Below, in pieces: positions 1-11,518 of a DNA stretch of 64,000 nucleotides (position 1 is the first letter of the stretch; each line of letters starts with the position of its first letter). The notes under the pieces were generated by a model. The model was not told the origin of the DNA. It did no database searches and saw only the letters and a program-made list of their open reading frames with translations. Origin of the DNA: Tillandsia leiboldiana (Eukaryota; Streptophyta; Magnoliopsida; Poales; Bromeliaceae); contig CM055077.1 of assembly GCA_029204045.2 (NCBI GenBank), positions 134,765-198,764 on the forward strand. Reading direction: 5' to 3'. Position numbers and translations under genes: made by a program.

Positions 1-314
1 CGTGCCGAAAACTTGCCGGCATGGTACAGCACAGTGAGTGTCGAGCAACACAGATGAGTGCCAGTCAAAAAAAAATTACAAGTGTGAGGACACATAATGG
101 CATCAAATATTTATTTTTTTTAGCAACAAATTTTTTAAATTGCCTATTATGTATCTTTATCAAATCTTTTGAACTTTATTGAGAAAATTACTTAGTAATT
201 TAAAAAAAAAGAGGGTTTTGAACTGTGTCATCGGCACGGGAGCTGTATCGTGCCGGTATCTTGTTGGCACGATACGGTGGATACGGACCATACCGATGGA
301 TACTTAAATCCTTG
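1..314. mobile_element. MITE, family M1, copy 1 (left end cut by window)
   Basis: This copy matches the other three M1 copies in the window (1689-2026, 2597-2930, 25606-25912) along its length. It ends in the family's terminal inverted repeat, read here as ACTTAAATCCTTG. The body is AT-rich with GC-rich subterminal stretches containing TGCCGG and GGCACGATACGG words. It has no coding capacity. It lies in the long last visible intron of the WDR11 gene. Confidence 0.7.
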
Positions 315-1688
315 GTTCACATAACCTCAAAAGGAGTCCTGCTTGTAATTCTTACTTGTTGGCATAGCAGTTACTTAAATGATAAAATTGTTATGCATTC
401 TAAATGCCCTTGAAACAGAGCAAGGGAATAAGATTATTACCATCAAAGCAGTTCAATAAAGTTTAAAACCTTGTAGTAAGAGTAGTCTGGACTGAAATTG
501 GATATTTTTAAGAAAAACATTTCAAATTTTTCCTCAAGAGGACTACCATATTCAAAGAAGTTGGCTAAGTAGGATGACCTTTTTTCTTTATTATATTATA
601 TAATGGGAATAATAACTATCCATGAATTTTTTTTCCTCACATATACCGAAGTCACTGCATGCAATTGAAAAGGAGACACTAAATTTCCAACCTAGAACGT
701 AGTTTACAAATATCATAAATATAAGACTTGCATTTCATTACAAACGGCTAGTAGAATAAATGAATTCCACCTACCAGTGCCAGGATTGCATAAAATTTAT
801 TGAAAAGAAAAAAAAAAAATAATAGGATACACTCTTTTTATTCTATATACATAATGCACAGAGCAATCTTCATAAGCAGCTGCATAACATTAGCTATTAC
901 TCAACAACTTGATTGGCAATTAGCTTAAGCCATTAATGCTATCAAAACTTACTGGCTATTTAGCAGAATAGGTGTTTAAACATCTAAAGCAAGTTTTTAA
1001 TTAATTAAACAATGAAAAAAGTGTGCACATTAATACTGAAGATATCAAAGGACTAAAGTTCCAAGGGTGCATAATGAGCATCAGAAGCACAATAGGCATG
1101 GGCAGAGTGCTGTGCCATTTGTACGATGGCATGAACGTAGGCATGGAAAGCCTTCAACTGGCATGCACAGGTACAGTTTAGCAAGGTCCTATTATGGTTT
1201 TTTTGGTTCAAGGTCTTGTAAGGGTTTATTTCAATAGTAAATATGATTATTGACTGTATTCTTTGCTTCTCCTACTTATTGGCAGTGGTAGGCTATATAC
1301 TTGGTTGATACTAAAACCTCTATGTATGAAGTCTATAAAACCATTATGAAATTCATAATAAGTACAAAATAGAGTATAGCAATAATAAGATCCATATAAT
1401 TTGCACAATGATAGAGGGAGCATGTGATGAGTAGATCAAGTGGATCTACACATCCCTTATTTAATTTAATCTTTACTCTTGTATTTTCAGAAAATAATAA
1501 CGAAACTTGGGAAAATCCTAAATCATCAAGGGAGAGAGAGTTCTCCTGCTCCTTCTTTATTTTACTCTTCTACGGCAGTTGTGAGAGGTACGAGGAAATA
1601 GGCGAAGATAGAGGGAGAAGGGAAGGAAGGAAAGAAAACAGAAAAGAAAAAAGTAGCATCTTAGCACATATTTAGTATGCGTCACAAT

Positions 1689-2026
1689 CAAGGATTTAAG
1701 TTGTCATCAGCACGGTCCGTATCCACCGTACCGTATCGTGCCAACAAGATACCAGCACGATACAATCCTCATGCCGATGGCACAGTTCAAAACCCTCTTT
1801 TCTTTAATTTATTAAGTAATTTTTTCAATAAAGTTCAAAAGATTTGATAAAGATACATAATAAACAATTCGTAAATTTTGTTACTAAAGAAAATAAATAT
1901 TTCATGCTATTATATGTCGGCACACAAATATTTTTTGTGGCCGGCACTCATTACTGCTTGGCAGTTGGCACACACCGTGCTGTCAAGTTTTTAGTACGAT
2001 CCCATACCACGGCACTTAAATCTTTG
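1689..2026. mobile_element. MITE, family M1, copy 2 (inverted relative to copies 1 and 3)
   Basis: The 338-bp copy is bounded by CAAGGATTTAAGT at the left and its inverted form ACTTAAATCTTTG at the right. It is in the opposite orientation to copies 1 and 3. No target duplication is evident. It sits in the WDR11 intron and is non-coding. Confidence 0.75.
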
Positions 2027-2596
2027 GTGGTAGCACACAAAGCATACTGAAATGTCTCCTCAAAACACCCAACCAGTTTGAGGGATGGTGAGATGCCCAA
2101 TACCCCTTGTGTCATGTGACCACAAGTCATAGGCACAGCATGGTATAATTAATATGTCCAATTACACTCGATACTGATTCCTTGATACATACTAACCAAA
2201 TAATGTGAAATTATCTACTTTATGTTAATCAAATTTATTTTCAATATTTAGCAGGTACAAAGGTTAAATTAGTAGGTGCATGCTTATTGTAAAGAAAACT
2301 AGTACCTTAATGTCAATGTCAATTCATTTTCCTAATTCATAAGGCTTTCAAGGGGCTATTACTCAATGAAGAGGTAAAGAAACTTTGGCTTTGCAACCTC
2401 ATGGCTGCATGCTTTAATTGATAAAGCAGCCAACGATATGAAAAAAATAGTGAGCATTTTGCTAACTACATAATGTTAAGAAACACCGGTCCTAGTAGTT
2501 GTTTCCTACGATAGTAATATGTAATAACTTAAATTAACATGTTTGGAAAATATTGCTGAACCTGCACAACCAATAGTAAACCTAGTAGGCTCAAAT

Positions 2597-2930
2597 CAAG
2601 AATTTAAGTGCCGTGACATAGGGTCGTGCCGAAAACTTGCCGGCACGGTGCGTGCCGAGCGGTGCCGATGAGTGCCTGCCACAAAAAATACATGTGTGCC
2701 GACACATAATGGCATGAAATATTTATTTTTTTTAGCAACAAAAATTTTTAATTACTTATTATGTACCTTTATCAAATCTTTTGAACTTTATTAAGAAAAT
2801 TACTTAGTAATTTAAATAAAAGAGGGTTTTCAGCTGTGCCATTGGCATAGGGATTGTATCGTGTCGATATCTTGTTGGCACGATACGGCACAGTGGATAC
2901 GGATCGTGCCGATAGATACTTAAATCCTTG
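2597..2930. mobile_element. MITE, family M1, copy 3 (best-defined copy)
   Basis: The 334-bp copy has terminal inverted repeats CAAGAATTTAAGT and ACTTAAATCCTTG. It is flanked by GCTCAAAT (2589-2596) and GCTGAAAT (2931-2938), an 8-bp target duplication with one mismatch. An 8-bp duplication would fit a hAT-type origin, but one imperfect example is weak proof. It lies in the WDR11 intron. Confidence 0.75.
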
Positions 2931-3226
2931 GCTGAAATATAAACAAGGCTTAGCCTTTTACCCACAATGTGTATTATTTTACTAATTTTCACCCAAAGCA
3001 ATGTATGTAGCCAACCCCACCCCCTCCAAACCCAATGCCCCACCCAAGTTTCTACGGCACAGTTCAAAGAACCCAAAATGAGTTTTCCTTCAGTGTGCAC
3101 GCAATGGAATAAACACAAGCAGGGAACAGACTATACCAGAAAAGATAATAAAAGGAACAAATAACTTCACAAGTTATTCAAAAGTTAAAAAAAAAAATAA
3201 AGTCTAGATTTCAGGCCAAAACCAAC

Positions 3227-6200
3227 CGTCCTGATGAAGAAGCCCTCAAAGCTCTTATTGGTGCACGTTCAGGCTTTTGAAGAACCCGAAAAGAACGATT
3301 CAGTCCACTTCTAAGGCAGGTTATGACTAGTCTGTTAGTGTAACCACCTCCTTTATCATTCACCTGATCTCATCAACTTACTCATCATCAGAATAAACCA
3401 AATAGAATGATAATGCACTTTCACAAAAGAGGAATGATGACAGATAACAAAGTATGCAATTACCTTCCATACCAAAGATGTTTATGCTCAGAAACCAACA
3501 AAATAGGTCTAAAACAATGGAATGCAACACCTATGGTGCATGCAGAAACACAGTTCAGCAACGCTCTCACTTCACAAGACTATGAGAGACCTATGTCGTA
3601 GGATAATCTAAAATCACCTGAAATACCAGCAAGGCAGAAACATAATCCTAGACTAAAACAGAAGGGAGTCACGACTCAAAGAAGCAAATCATTGACTACC
3701 AAGTTGTTGCTTCTTGCATACAAAGATCACAAATGAATCATTTTAACTTCAGAAGTCGAGCAGAGCAACATAACACGTAGGCCAAGGCGGTCTATTCAAA
3801 AGACTAATAAGAGAAGAAAATGAACCAGAGAGATCTCATGTTGCAACCTGAATGACATGGGAAGAAAAGAAGGTAACGCTGATCTTAAAAAATATTACAA
3901 GGAATTGATGAAACACATCAAAATACAATGAACTTTTTTTCCACTGTAAAAAAAGCCGTTTTCAAATACTAATAATAGTTTGAGTACATAAATGTATTAT
4001 GACTTATCCTCCTTGTCCCAAGCATATGCATTTCACAAATTATCACAAACCTAATTACTTAACAAGTATCACTTAAAATCTCTACTTCAATATCAGGGGA
4101 CCTATCCTTTTATTAAGGATAAAATCAAGGATTATTGTATGACACGAGGAATAATTTATCGCAATTCTTAGCATAAGACTGATTGGGTCAGAATGGACAC
4201 TCCCTGCATAATTTATTAATTTATCTCTGCAGGCTACTGTTCATTAAGGAATTTAATCCCACGGGAATGATTATAGTGCATAAGCAAAGGGTAATCTTTG
4301 AAGTCACAAAACCATGCGCATAGGGAAATGCAGGTGCCAAAGCACACTATGCGCAAGTTAGACTGGATTTCAGCGCAAGCCGAAATTTCTACATTATAAA
4401 GTTGCATAGGGAATTATTGTGCTTAAAGAATCCTCAAATTCTTTTGATTCAAAATCATGTGCAATTTAATAAGCAAGCTATACGAAAGACTACGCGCATA
4501 ATAGTTTGAATTTGAAGTGACTTGAGAATCCAATTCACATGAGAAATTATGTGCAAGTTCATTTTGAAGGATCTCTTTTTAGTTTGTTGTGCGTAAATAT
4601 TATTTGCTGCATTATGCATACTAAGAAGTTCAGATTTGAAGAAAGTTGATAAAGTCTGTTAACTGTATCATATAAAGTTAGACATGAACTCTCATGCTTC
4701 TCTGGGTTAATAATAATATTATGAAAGGAAAAAAAACACATTTTACTTCATGCAAAAAAATACCTGACTGTATGAGAACGAAACTAGTCGAGAATTCCCA
4801 AGCCACCTTAATCCTCTTATGGCATTGTTGTGAACAGAAAAGCTTGCCGTGACAGCATTAGCTGAAACATCTACAAAATCAATAGCACCACTCTGAGTTC
4901 CTAAAGCAACAAGGGGAACAGCTGGTGCAGGATTGCTGCCACCACCTTCAGATTGCAGATTGGAGATCAGTCAGTCCATATTACCAGAATTCTAAATTGT
5001 CACAGAGGAAAATTAAATACAAAGACAAGTGGATAAGAAAGTATAAGATGAAGGAACTTACGAGCCAAAGTAGCAAGTAAAGATGGAGACGGTACAGCAA
5101 GAGTGGTCACCGTAGAAGAAAGAAGATGAAGCTGGCCAATCAAGCTAATCTGTAAAGAAAAAGAAAGGATGCACACATTATACCAAGTTACCAACGGGGG
5201 AAGCAGAAAAGAAGACAACAGAAATTAAAAAAAAAAAAAACTGCAGCAGTGGCAAGGAAAAAGAACAGAAGCAGTGAGAAAAGATTTGCTAATCTTTAAA
5301 GTTATAACAGAAAACTTCTGTACGCAATAATGCACAGTGATAACTTGCAATAGCAGGTATTTGCCAATCTTCGTAAGCCGGGCAGTTTCAACAAAGCAGC
5401 TGCTGCCAAAATAGGCGTAGACTGTACCACATAGACTAAACTTCATAAATGTGGCATGTAATAGAATGAGACTAAAATAGTTTACTTTTGCCTATACATA
5501 TCGATCCCTGGAGACAAACATAGAAAAGCATCCATATCATGTGCAGTTTCAATTGCCAAATCTATAAATTCTTATATGATATATCAGCTCAGAAACAGCT
5601 TTAACAGCATTGTGGTTCTTAAATACAAGTTACATTGAGCTATAAGTGCCACACCCAACCCTTGGGAACGTAAATAACCTGGATTTGATCAACCTCTTTG
5701 GAAATCTCAAATTTAAAATAAAAGAAAATCAATGCATGGTTACTTTATTAGATCTACCCAGGAACAAAGTTTTTGAGACTTACATAGTCCAGCTTCTTGA
5801 AAAGTTGGTTCAGACAATGTAGTGTTTGCTACCAATTTCTTCAGTTCAATCATTTATAAATTTCCGAACGAGCAAAATTGCATATAAAAACAATGTCTAT
5901 ATTATTGATTGCTTCTTCATTCTTCATAGTTAGAAGAAATTTATCTTGGCTAATCCCTTAGATTTCTCATTTTAGGAAAAGCAGGGCATATGCTGTTAAA
6001 CTTGTAAAGCAGCTGGTTACCAATGGGATTTGGCGGGCACACTCTATTTTTTGTAGTTTTGTCGTTTGGGATATTTTGCCTTTATTGTCTTCTCTTTTAC
6101 ACATCATTAAAGGTAAACTTTCTAACCCTTCCAAGTCTCAACCAAAAACCAGCAGATCTTGCATCAGACACGAATATTTGACAAGGCATATTAGAAATTC

Positions 6201-8920
6201 TGACTGGAGAATTTAGATGACAGATTTCAGGTTGATAAATAGCTGTCCCAGCTACAAAGCAACAGAACAACGCATAGACCGACAAACACAAAAGTAGAGA
6301 TCACAACATGCATGGATAATTTGACTAAAACTTTTTCCTTTACCTCATGTGGTTGCATACTGCTATATGGTTTAGTTCAGATGCCAAGCAAAAATAGTTA
6401 CCATATTGGTGCCAACTAAAACAATGAGAGGATTTTAGGGTGACATATACTTTTACAAACACAGGACTGAAAAATGTAGGCAAGGTTTTGTTGAAGAAAA
6501 TCTACAAACATTAGGGGAAGATCAAAAAGGACTACAACAACCTTCGTGGACAAATCCCCTCCATTGGAACTTGAGTTTGTAGAATGAGGATTGCTATTGT
6601 TGATAAGCTCTAATTCTTTCGCTCGATCCAGCGAAATTGTTGATAAAATATCACCTGTTGATCCAATATGTGTATGTGAAATCGATTCTTCACCAACTTG
6701 AGTAGACCTGTATACATTGAATGAAGCTCTCTGAGAGAATCTCTCCCTGCCAGTAGTCAAAAGCCAGTGCCAGATCTTCCCATCATCAGAAATGGAGATG
6801 AAGTATGTATTAGAAAATATATCCATATCTCTGCTATGATTTTTATATTCAATATCATCATCAACGGAAGATTGTCTATCTGATAGGTCGATGCAGAGCT
6901 TCTTGACATTTAAACTAGCAGAATCTGACATGCAAAGAGCGACAGCAAGAACAGATGGAGATGGAACAGCAGTACCAATTGAGGGCATCAGCTCTTCAAT
7001 TGTGCACAGCACGTGCACCTGTTCTTCTCTACAACCATAAGCAGATGTAAATGTCCAATACATTAAAGCAAAATTACTAGTTTTAAATCATGTTTTGAAT
7101 ATTTATAGCATCACTTCAACACGTAACAAAGTGAAAAGATAGGCTTTAACTCATGTAAAGGGAAGTACACAAGGTGTATACAAATTATAAACCTCAAGCA
7201 TAATGGAGCAATATTAAAAGTAACGTACATATGAGGAAAGAGAAATGTTTCTGTTTTTTCCAATAACATATCTAACATTAAGGCTGATCCTTAGTTTTTC
7301 CCTTTCCACCTGATACAAACGATGTCCACTATGTCTAGGAAAACTTTGAATTTTGCCTTCAGATAGCACAAGAATAAAGTAAATCAACGAAGCAGAAATT
7401 ATGGAAAATTAAACGAGCTGATAACTGATAAGGCTATGGCCATTTGATGCAATGGTAAAAAAATAGTACTTTAAGAAATATAGTAAGTTGACAACAAGTA
7501 TTATTCAGCTCCTGTATATATAATATGTCTCAACTCTGGAGTTGTAGCATTTAGAAACAATTAGAATTACCCTACTCTGAAATTAAATTAAGGCATCAAA
7601 TTTCTAATTTAAATAAACTTGTCGAATGAAAACCTAATCGATTCATCTGTCAATTTATCTAGTTTGGGACTACCAAAAAAAATAAAGACAAAAGAGGAAA
7701 AAATTGCAGAAGCTTCAACTGTGTCCTGTTGGACAACCCTTCTCGTTAGAGAATGGAGTTAGCTGCAAGTGTACCTTAATGTTCAAAATTATTAAAGAAA
7801 TCGTTTGCATTGCCGGTGATAGAATTGTAGGACATAAAACTTATCATTAGAATAATGGAAATGAGGAGAAGACACTAATTGGAAAGATAAGTTCAGTGAG
7901 GGGATGGCCTTACTCCTTACGCTTCCAGATGCTTAGTTTCCCATCAAGATGAGCGCAGTAAAGCAGATCAAAGTCCGGGTCAGGCATCAAATCCAGGAAC
8001 TTACTGCAGCCACGGGGCAAAGCGGTGGAGGAGAGAGCTGTTCCATACTGAAGGTCGAAGACAATGAGCTCCTTTGGGAAAGTGATCACGAGGATGTGCC
8101 TCCAGCGGGGCGAGAAGCACAACCTCGCAAAGAAGAGCGGGAACGTGGCGAGTGCTGGAGAGGAAGCCGACGCATCCTTGTCGAGCTTCTGGAGCTCGGA
8201 GGCATCACCGATCCCGGGGATCTGATGCTCCTGCAAGGAGACGTCGGCTTCGCCGTCGGGGATGCCGAGGACGATGGCAGAAAGGAGGAAGCCGCGGAGG
8301 CCGAGAGTGCAAAAGTGGCGGGAATCGAAGGGGTCGCGGCGGAGGCATGAGAGGTACTCGGGAGCTGCGTCGTACTTCCAGAGGCAACGGCCGGAAGCGG
8401 CGTTCCAGAGGAGGAGGAGGCAGGGCCCGTGGATGGAGGCGAGGAGCCAGGAGTCGGATTGGATCCAGCACATATCCTGTATGCCGAGCCGGGATCGACT
8501 AGTACTGGAGCCGTCGGAGAAGGAGTCGAGGTCGAGCCATAGAAGGATCTGGCGCGATCGCAGATCCCAGATGGCGATGCGTCCCTGGCGATCGCCCACG
8601 GCTAAGCGGAGGGGGGAGTTGGAGGGCTCGTCGTGGGCGGAGAGGTCGTGGGAGAGGGACTGCGGGGTCCAGCGGACCGATGTGACGAAGGGCGCGAGGG
8701 CGTGGGTGGCGGCGGAGGCGGCTACGGCGGAGGAGGACGACGAGGGGGCGGGCATTGGGAGCACCGACACCAGCTGCATCGAACGGGGATCCGCCACGAC
8801 AACGCTGCTGCCTGCGCCGTAAGCCAGGAGCCCTCCGTGGCTGGAGTCAACGCAGCCGCCGTTGCTGCGGCTGGGCGGCCCAGGGAGAACGCCGTCCCAC
8901 GTCTCCTGGGATCGCGCCAT
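3227..8920 (-). CDS. WDR11: WDR11-like WD40-repeat protein, 5' half of gene (5 exons, runs off left edge)
   Basis: Coding exons in transcript order are 7914-8920, 6542-7028, 5062-5149, 4764-4945 and 3227-3363, all with GT-AG borders and matching phases. They give about 633 codons, roughly half of the usual length of plant WDR11 proteins (about 1300 aa). The start is the ATG at 8920; the frame is open a further 30 nt upstream but with no other ATG. Exon 1 is very GC-rich and encodes WD-type blades (motifs such as GRIAIWDLRSR and DGKLSIWKRKE). Exon 2 has the blade motif ISISDDGKIWHWLL. Exons 3-5 carry the family core (ISLIGQLHLLSSTVTTLAVP, RGLRWLGNSRLVSFSYSQ, FRVLQKPERAPIRALRAS). In animals WDR11 is part of a Golgi/endosome tethering complex with FAM91A1; a similar trafficking role in plants is inference. 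I see no further exon between 1 and 3226, so the remaining exons lie off-window. The exon 2 and exon 5 donors (GTTGTT, GTTGGT) are weak. Confidence 0.9.
3364..4763. other. WDR11 intron, no other feature recognised
   Basis: This is AT-rich intron sequence between the exon ending at 4764 and the exon starting at 3363, both read on the minus strand. I see no coding homology, RNA gene or mobile element in it. Confidence 0.6.
5150..6541. other. WDR11 intron, no other feature recognised
   Basis: This intron separates the exon 6542-7028 from the exon 5062-5149. It is AT-rich with no convincing internal feature. The minus-strand open frames inside it show no homology that I recognise. Confidence 0.6.
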
Positions 8921-9062
8921 TCCCCTCCCCTCTTCCCACTTGTTCCTCAATCGTCCCTACCCTTTCATACTGTCGATAAAGCCAAAGAGTATCGTCTCGG
9001 CCCGGATTTTTTCAAAAAATAATAATAATCCTATAAACAATTTTAAGTGGCCATGTTTATAA

Positions 9063-9234
9063 GAGCAATGCTACCTGTACACCCCGAAGGGGTGTACATC
9101 ATACACCTCCACCATTTTAATGGTGGCGATACTTTTTACGGGTCACATCAAGTGACCCATCATCACACCCCCACCCTTAGATGGGTGGGGTGTATGATGT
9201 ACACCCCGAAAGGGGTGTACACATAGCATTTTCC
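9063..9234. mobile_element. Mutator-like MITE, copy A, 9-bp TSD
   Basis: The 172-bp fold-back element has ends GAGCAATGCTA and TAGCATTTTCC, which are imperfect inverted repeats. Inside, the words TGTACACCCC and GGGGTGTACA form nested hairpins at both ends. It is flanked on both sides by the exact 9-bp repeat TGTTTATAA (9054-9062 and 9235-9243), the target duplication length of Mutator-type transposons. It lies about 145 bp upstream of the WDR11 start codon, so it probably falls in that gene's promoter or 5' UTR. Confidence 0.85.
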
Positions 9235-9246
9235 TGTTTATAAAAT

Positions 9247-9413
9247 GAAAAAGGCTAGATGTATCCCAAATAGAGTGTATATTTTACATCCATTTTATTT
9301 TGAAATGAAATGAATTTTACTTATCATATTGATGTGACGAGTGGATAAATACTGATTCCAGGATAGGGTGGATGTAGGATACACCCCATTTAGGTATACA
9401 CCTAGCATTGCTC
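9247..9413. mobile_element. Mutator-like MITE, copy B, 9-bp TSD
   Basis: The 167-bp element is diverged from copy A. Its right end reads GAGCAATGCTAGGTGTATAC on the minus strand and matches its left end GAAAAAGGCTAGATGTATCC imperfectly. It is flanked by the exact 9-bp duplication TTATAAAAT (9238-9246 and 9414-9422). Its left target duplication overlaps the right duplication of copy A, so the two insertions used overlapping target sites. Confidence 0.8.
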
Positions 9414-9503
9414 TTATAAAATTTTATGTAACTACCTATTTCTAAATTATAAAATATTAATAAATTTAAGAATTAATTTTATATAGTTCTCTTTAAATAT
9501 TTT

Positions 9504-10341
9504 TGTTAGGCTGTAATGCGTCGCGTGTCAATGGATGAAGCAATCGGGCCGAAGGAGGGATCCGCTCGGCCGAATTCTTCTCAATCAACTCTTTAATAAG
9601 TTCGGCTTAAATTCGCCTAGAGTAGTCGAATTAAAATTATGAGGCAAAAAATTGACACAGCTAAAAAACCGATTGTATAATTTGTATTGATTGGAAAGGG
9701 GGTATAGGGATAACACGAAGCCAATTACAAGTAAGCCTACTCCTAAGAAATGTGATAAAGATTATATAGAAAACAGTAAATGCAGATATGAAAGGTATGA
9801 AAAACAGGGGTGATCACTGGCTTATAAGGCTGTAGAATTCTTTTTCTTCGATAGTTCGCTTATTTATACATTTACAAACCATGTGTGTAACGGCCAATTT
9901 TAGAAATCGGTGTGATTTAAAGAAAAATCTTCATAAATTCCTCAACTACTTCCTTTTGAGTTGATTCCCCTCAGTAGGATAGTAGTCGTTTTTCCGTTTA
10001 GGTTCATCCCCTAATCGACGTGCCGAAACATGATCTTCGGCGCTTTCCAATGTTAGGCGCCACTTGCCATTCCGAAAACTGTTACGAGATTCATGCCCAA
10101 ATCTGGTACTCTTTCCTTCTAAGGTCTTTCCTTCTACGACTCGATCATTTGAGAATTGATCCTGACTCCGCATTTTTCGTCGTTCAATTGAGACGGTTTA
10201 ATATCTACCTTCAGCCGAGATCAATTCCGGATGATACGATCTCCTTTGTCAACTGCTTCTCTTATCGGCTGATGCCTTTAGCCGATGGACGTGCGTCATG
10301 TGTCGCACACTTTAACGTGACCGAGGGCGATTTTGTTCAAG
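9504..10341 (-). mobile_element. Degraded LTR of the TGTTG...CAACA family (family T), minus orientation
   Basis: This segment aligns with the two well-bounded solo LTRs of the same family at 33685-34596 and 41931-42970. Shared words are CGCTCGGCCGAATTCTTCTC, the TATA box read on the minus strand at 9861-9868, and the hairpin word TTTAGCCGAT. The first 70-80 bases of the family start are missing at the left. The right end is approximate, and I found no target duplication. Confidence 0.6.
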
Positions 10342-10660
10342 ACACGAGTCCCTCTCTACTGACTTATTCTTCTGTCGGCTGATGTCTTTAGCCGATAGTA
10401 TTGTTGAGACCAAAAATTTTTCGCTACTGAGAGAGTGACACGTGGCGTCTCCCATCGGCTAAAGACATCACCCGACAGGGGTTTTGAATCAATAAAGAGG
10501 GACTCGTATCTCGATTGAGGCCAGTCTCGGTCGTGTGAGAAAGCAGTATGCGACGCTCGGCTGAGAGTAACAGCCGACAAGAGAAGCAGCTGATGAGAAG
10601 AAGCGTGCATCACCCAAGACCAACTTCGGCTGACATTGCCCACTAGATCGCTTGTGTATA
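10342..10660. repeat. Inverted duplication at the junction of two opposed family T LTR copies
   Basis: The stretch 10343-10400 is an inverted copy of 10452-10515: TCTTTAGCCGAT on one side pairs with ATCGGCTAAAGA on the other. The plus-oriented LTR start TGTTGAGACC lies between them at 10402. Two LTR copies in opposite orientation therefore abut here. There is no matching 5-bp target duplication, so rearrangement after insertion is likely. Confidence 0.55.
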
Positions 10661-10755
10661 ACGGCCAATTTTAGAAATCGGTGTGATTTAAGGAAAAATC
10701 TTCATAAATTCCTCAACTACTTCCTTTTGAGTTGATTCTCCTCAGTAGGTTGAGT
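10650..10755 (-). repeat. Direct repeat of 9885-9980 (family T LTR internal segment)
   Basis: About 100 bp here are nearly identical to 9885-9980 in the same orientation (shared words AACGGCCAATTTTAGAAATC and CTCAACTACTTCCTTTTGAG). The repeat is embedded in a plus-oriented LTR but is itself minus-oriented, so it is a separate fragment or a product of gene conversion. Confidence 0.65.
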
Positions 10756-11061
10756 GTTTTTCCTTTGAGCATGATACTTGAGGCATATTAGCTGTAGTTC
10801 CATTTCAGCTTTTCATATTACCTGTTTACCTATTTTATAGCCTACAGTAGACTTAGTGGGCATACCGTGGATATTGGTAACGGTACCCACTAAGAACTAC
10901 GTATTGGTGTAGTTCTCACACCCGCTGTGGTGACAGATTTTTCAGGGGTAACTGTTCCGACTCCGGTTCGAGCGGAGGCAGCAGATCGAGGTAAGGGCGT
11001 GGCCGAGTAGCTCATTATCAGCTTTATTTTGATAGTCAGAGGTAGATGTACTGTGACGCCC

Positions 11062-11119
11062 CACTTCCTAGGGGGTCACCCATCCTAGAACTACTCTAGC
11101 TCTAGCACGCTTAACTCTC
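11062..11119 (-). ncRNA. 5S rRNA-like segment in the Cassandra 3' LTR
   Basis: On the minus strand this stretch matches the second half of plant 5S rRNA, including A-box-like AGTTAAGCGTGC and C-box-like GGATGGGTGACC. It is the 5S-derived part of a retroelement LTR and not a genuine 5S gene. Confidence 0.8.
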
Positions 11120-11460
11120 ATGTTCCTCTTGGATCTTGCTACCATCCAAAATGCTATAGCCGGGTTAGAGATTTAGTCCTATTATATCATTTATATAGAG
11201 GACTAATCCAAATTCCGGGGGTGTCACATTCTTCCCCCCTTTAAGCCCTGACGTCCACGCCAGGCTCAAGCACACTCACAAGCACCAGGCGATGTGAGAC
11301 TCGTCTCGCTAGCCTTAGCCGACCTTGTGAGGAGCTGCACTCCACTCACAACGGTCATTAGCCGGGGAGCCTCGCTCTACCCGCTATATAACCCTGGCTC
11401 AGCCGAGACTCATCTCACATTTCCGGCTGGTGAATGGCTCTGATACCAACTGTGACGCCC

Positions 11461-11518
11461 CACTTCCCAGGGGGTCACCCATCCTAGAACTACTCTAGCT
11501 CTAGCACGCTTAACTCTC
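11461..11518 (-). ncRNA. 5S rRNA-like segment in the Cassandra 5' LTR
   Basis: This is the second copy of the 5S-like segment, nearly identical to 11062-11119. In the 5' LTR it could serve as an internal Pol III promoter for the element. Confidence 0.8.

Noticed and set aside
8152..9022. Several plus-strand open frames opposite WDR11 exon 1
   Set aside because: They are antisense shadows of a very GC-rich exon whose minus-strand product has clear WD40 homology.
11062..11119. A 5S rRNA gene
   Set aside because: Only the second half of the 5S sequence is kept, and it occurs in both LTRs of a bounded retroelement, so it is Cassandra.
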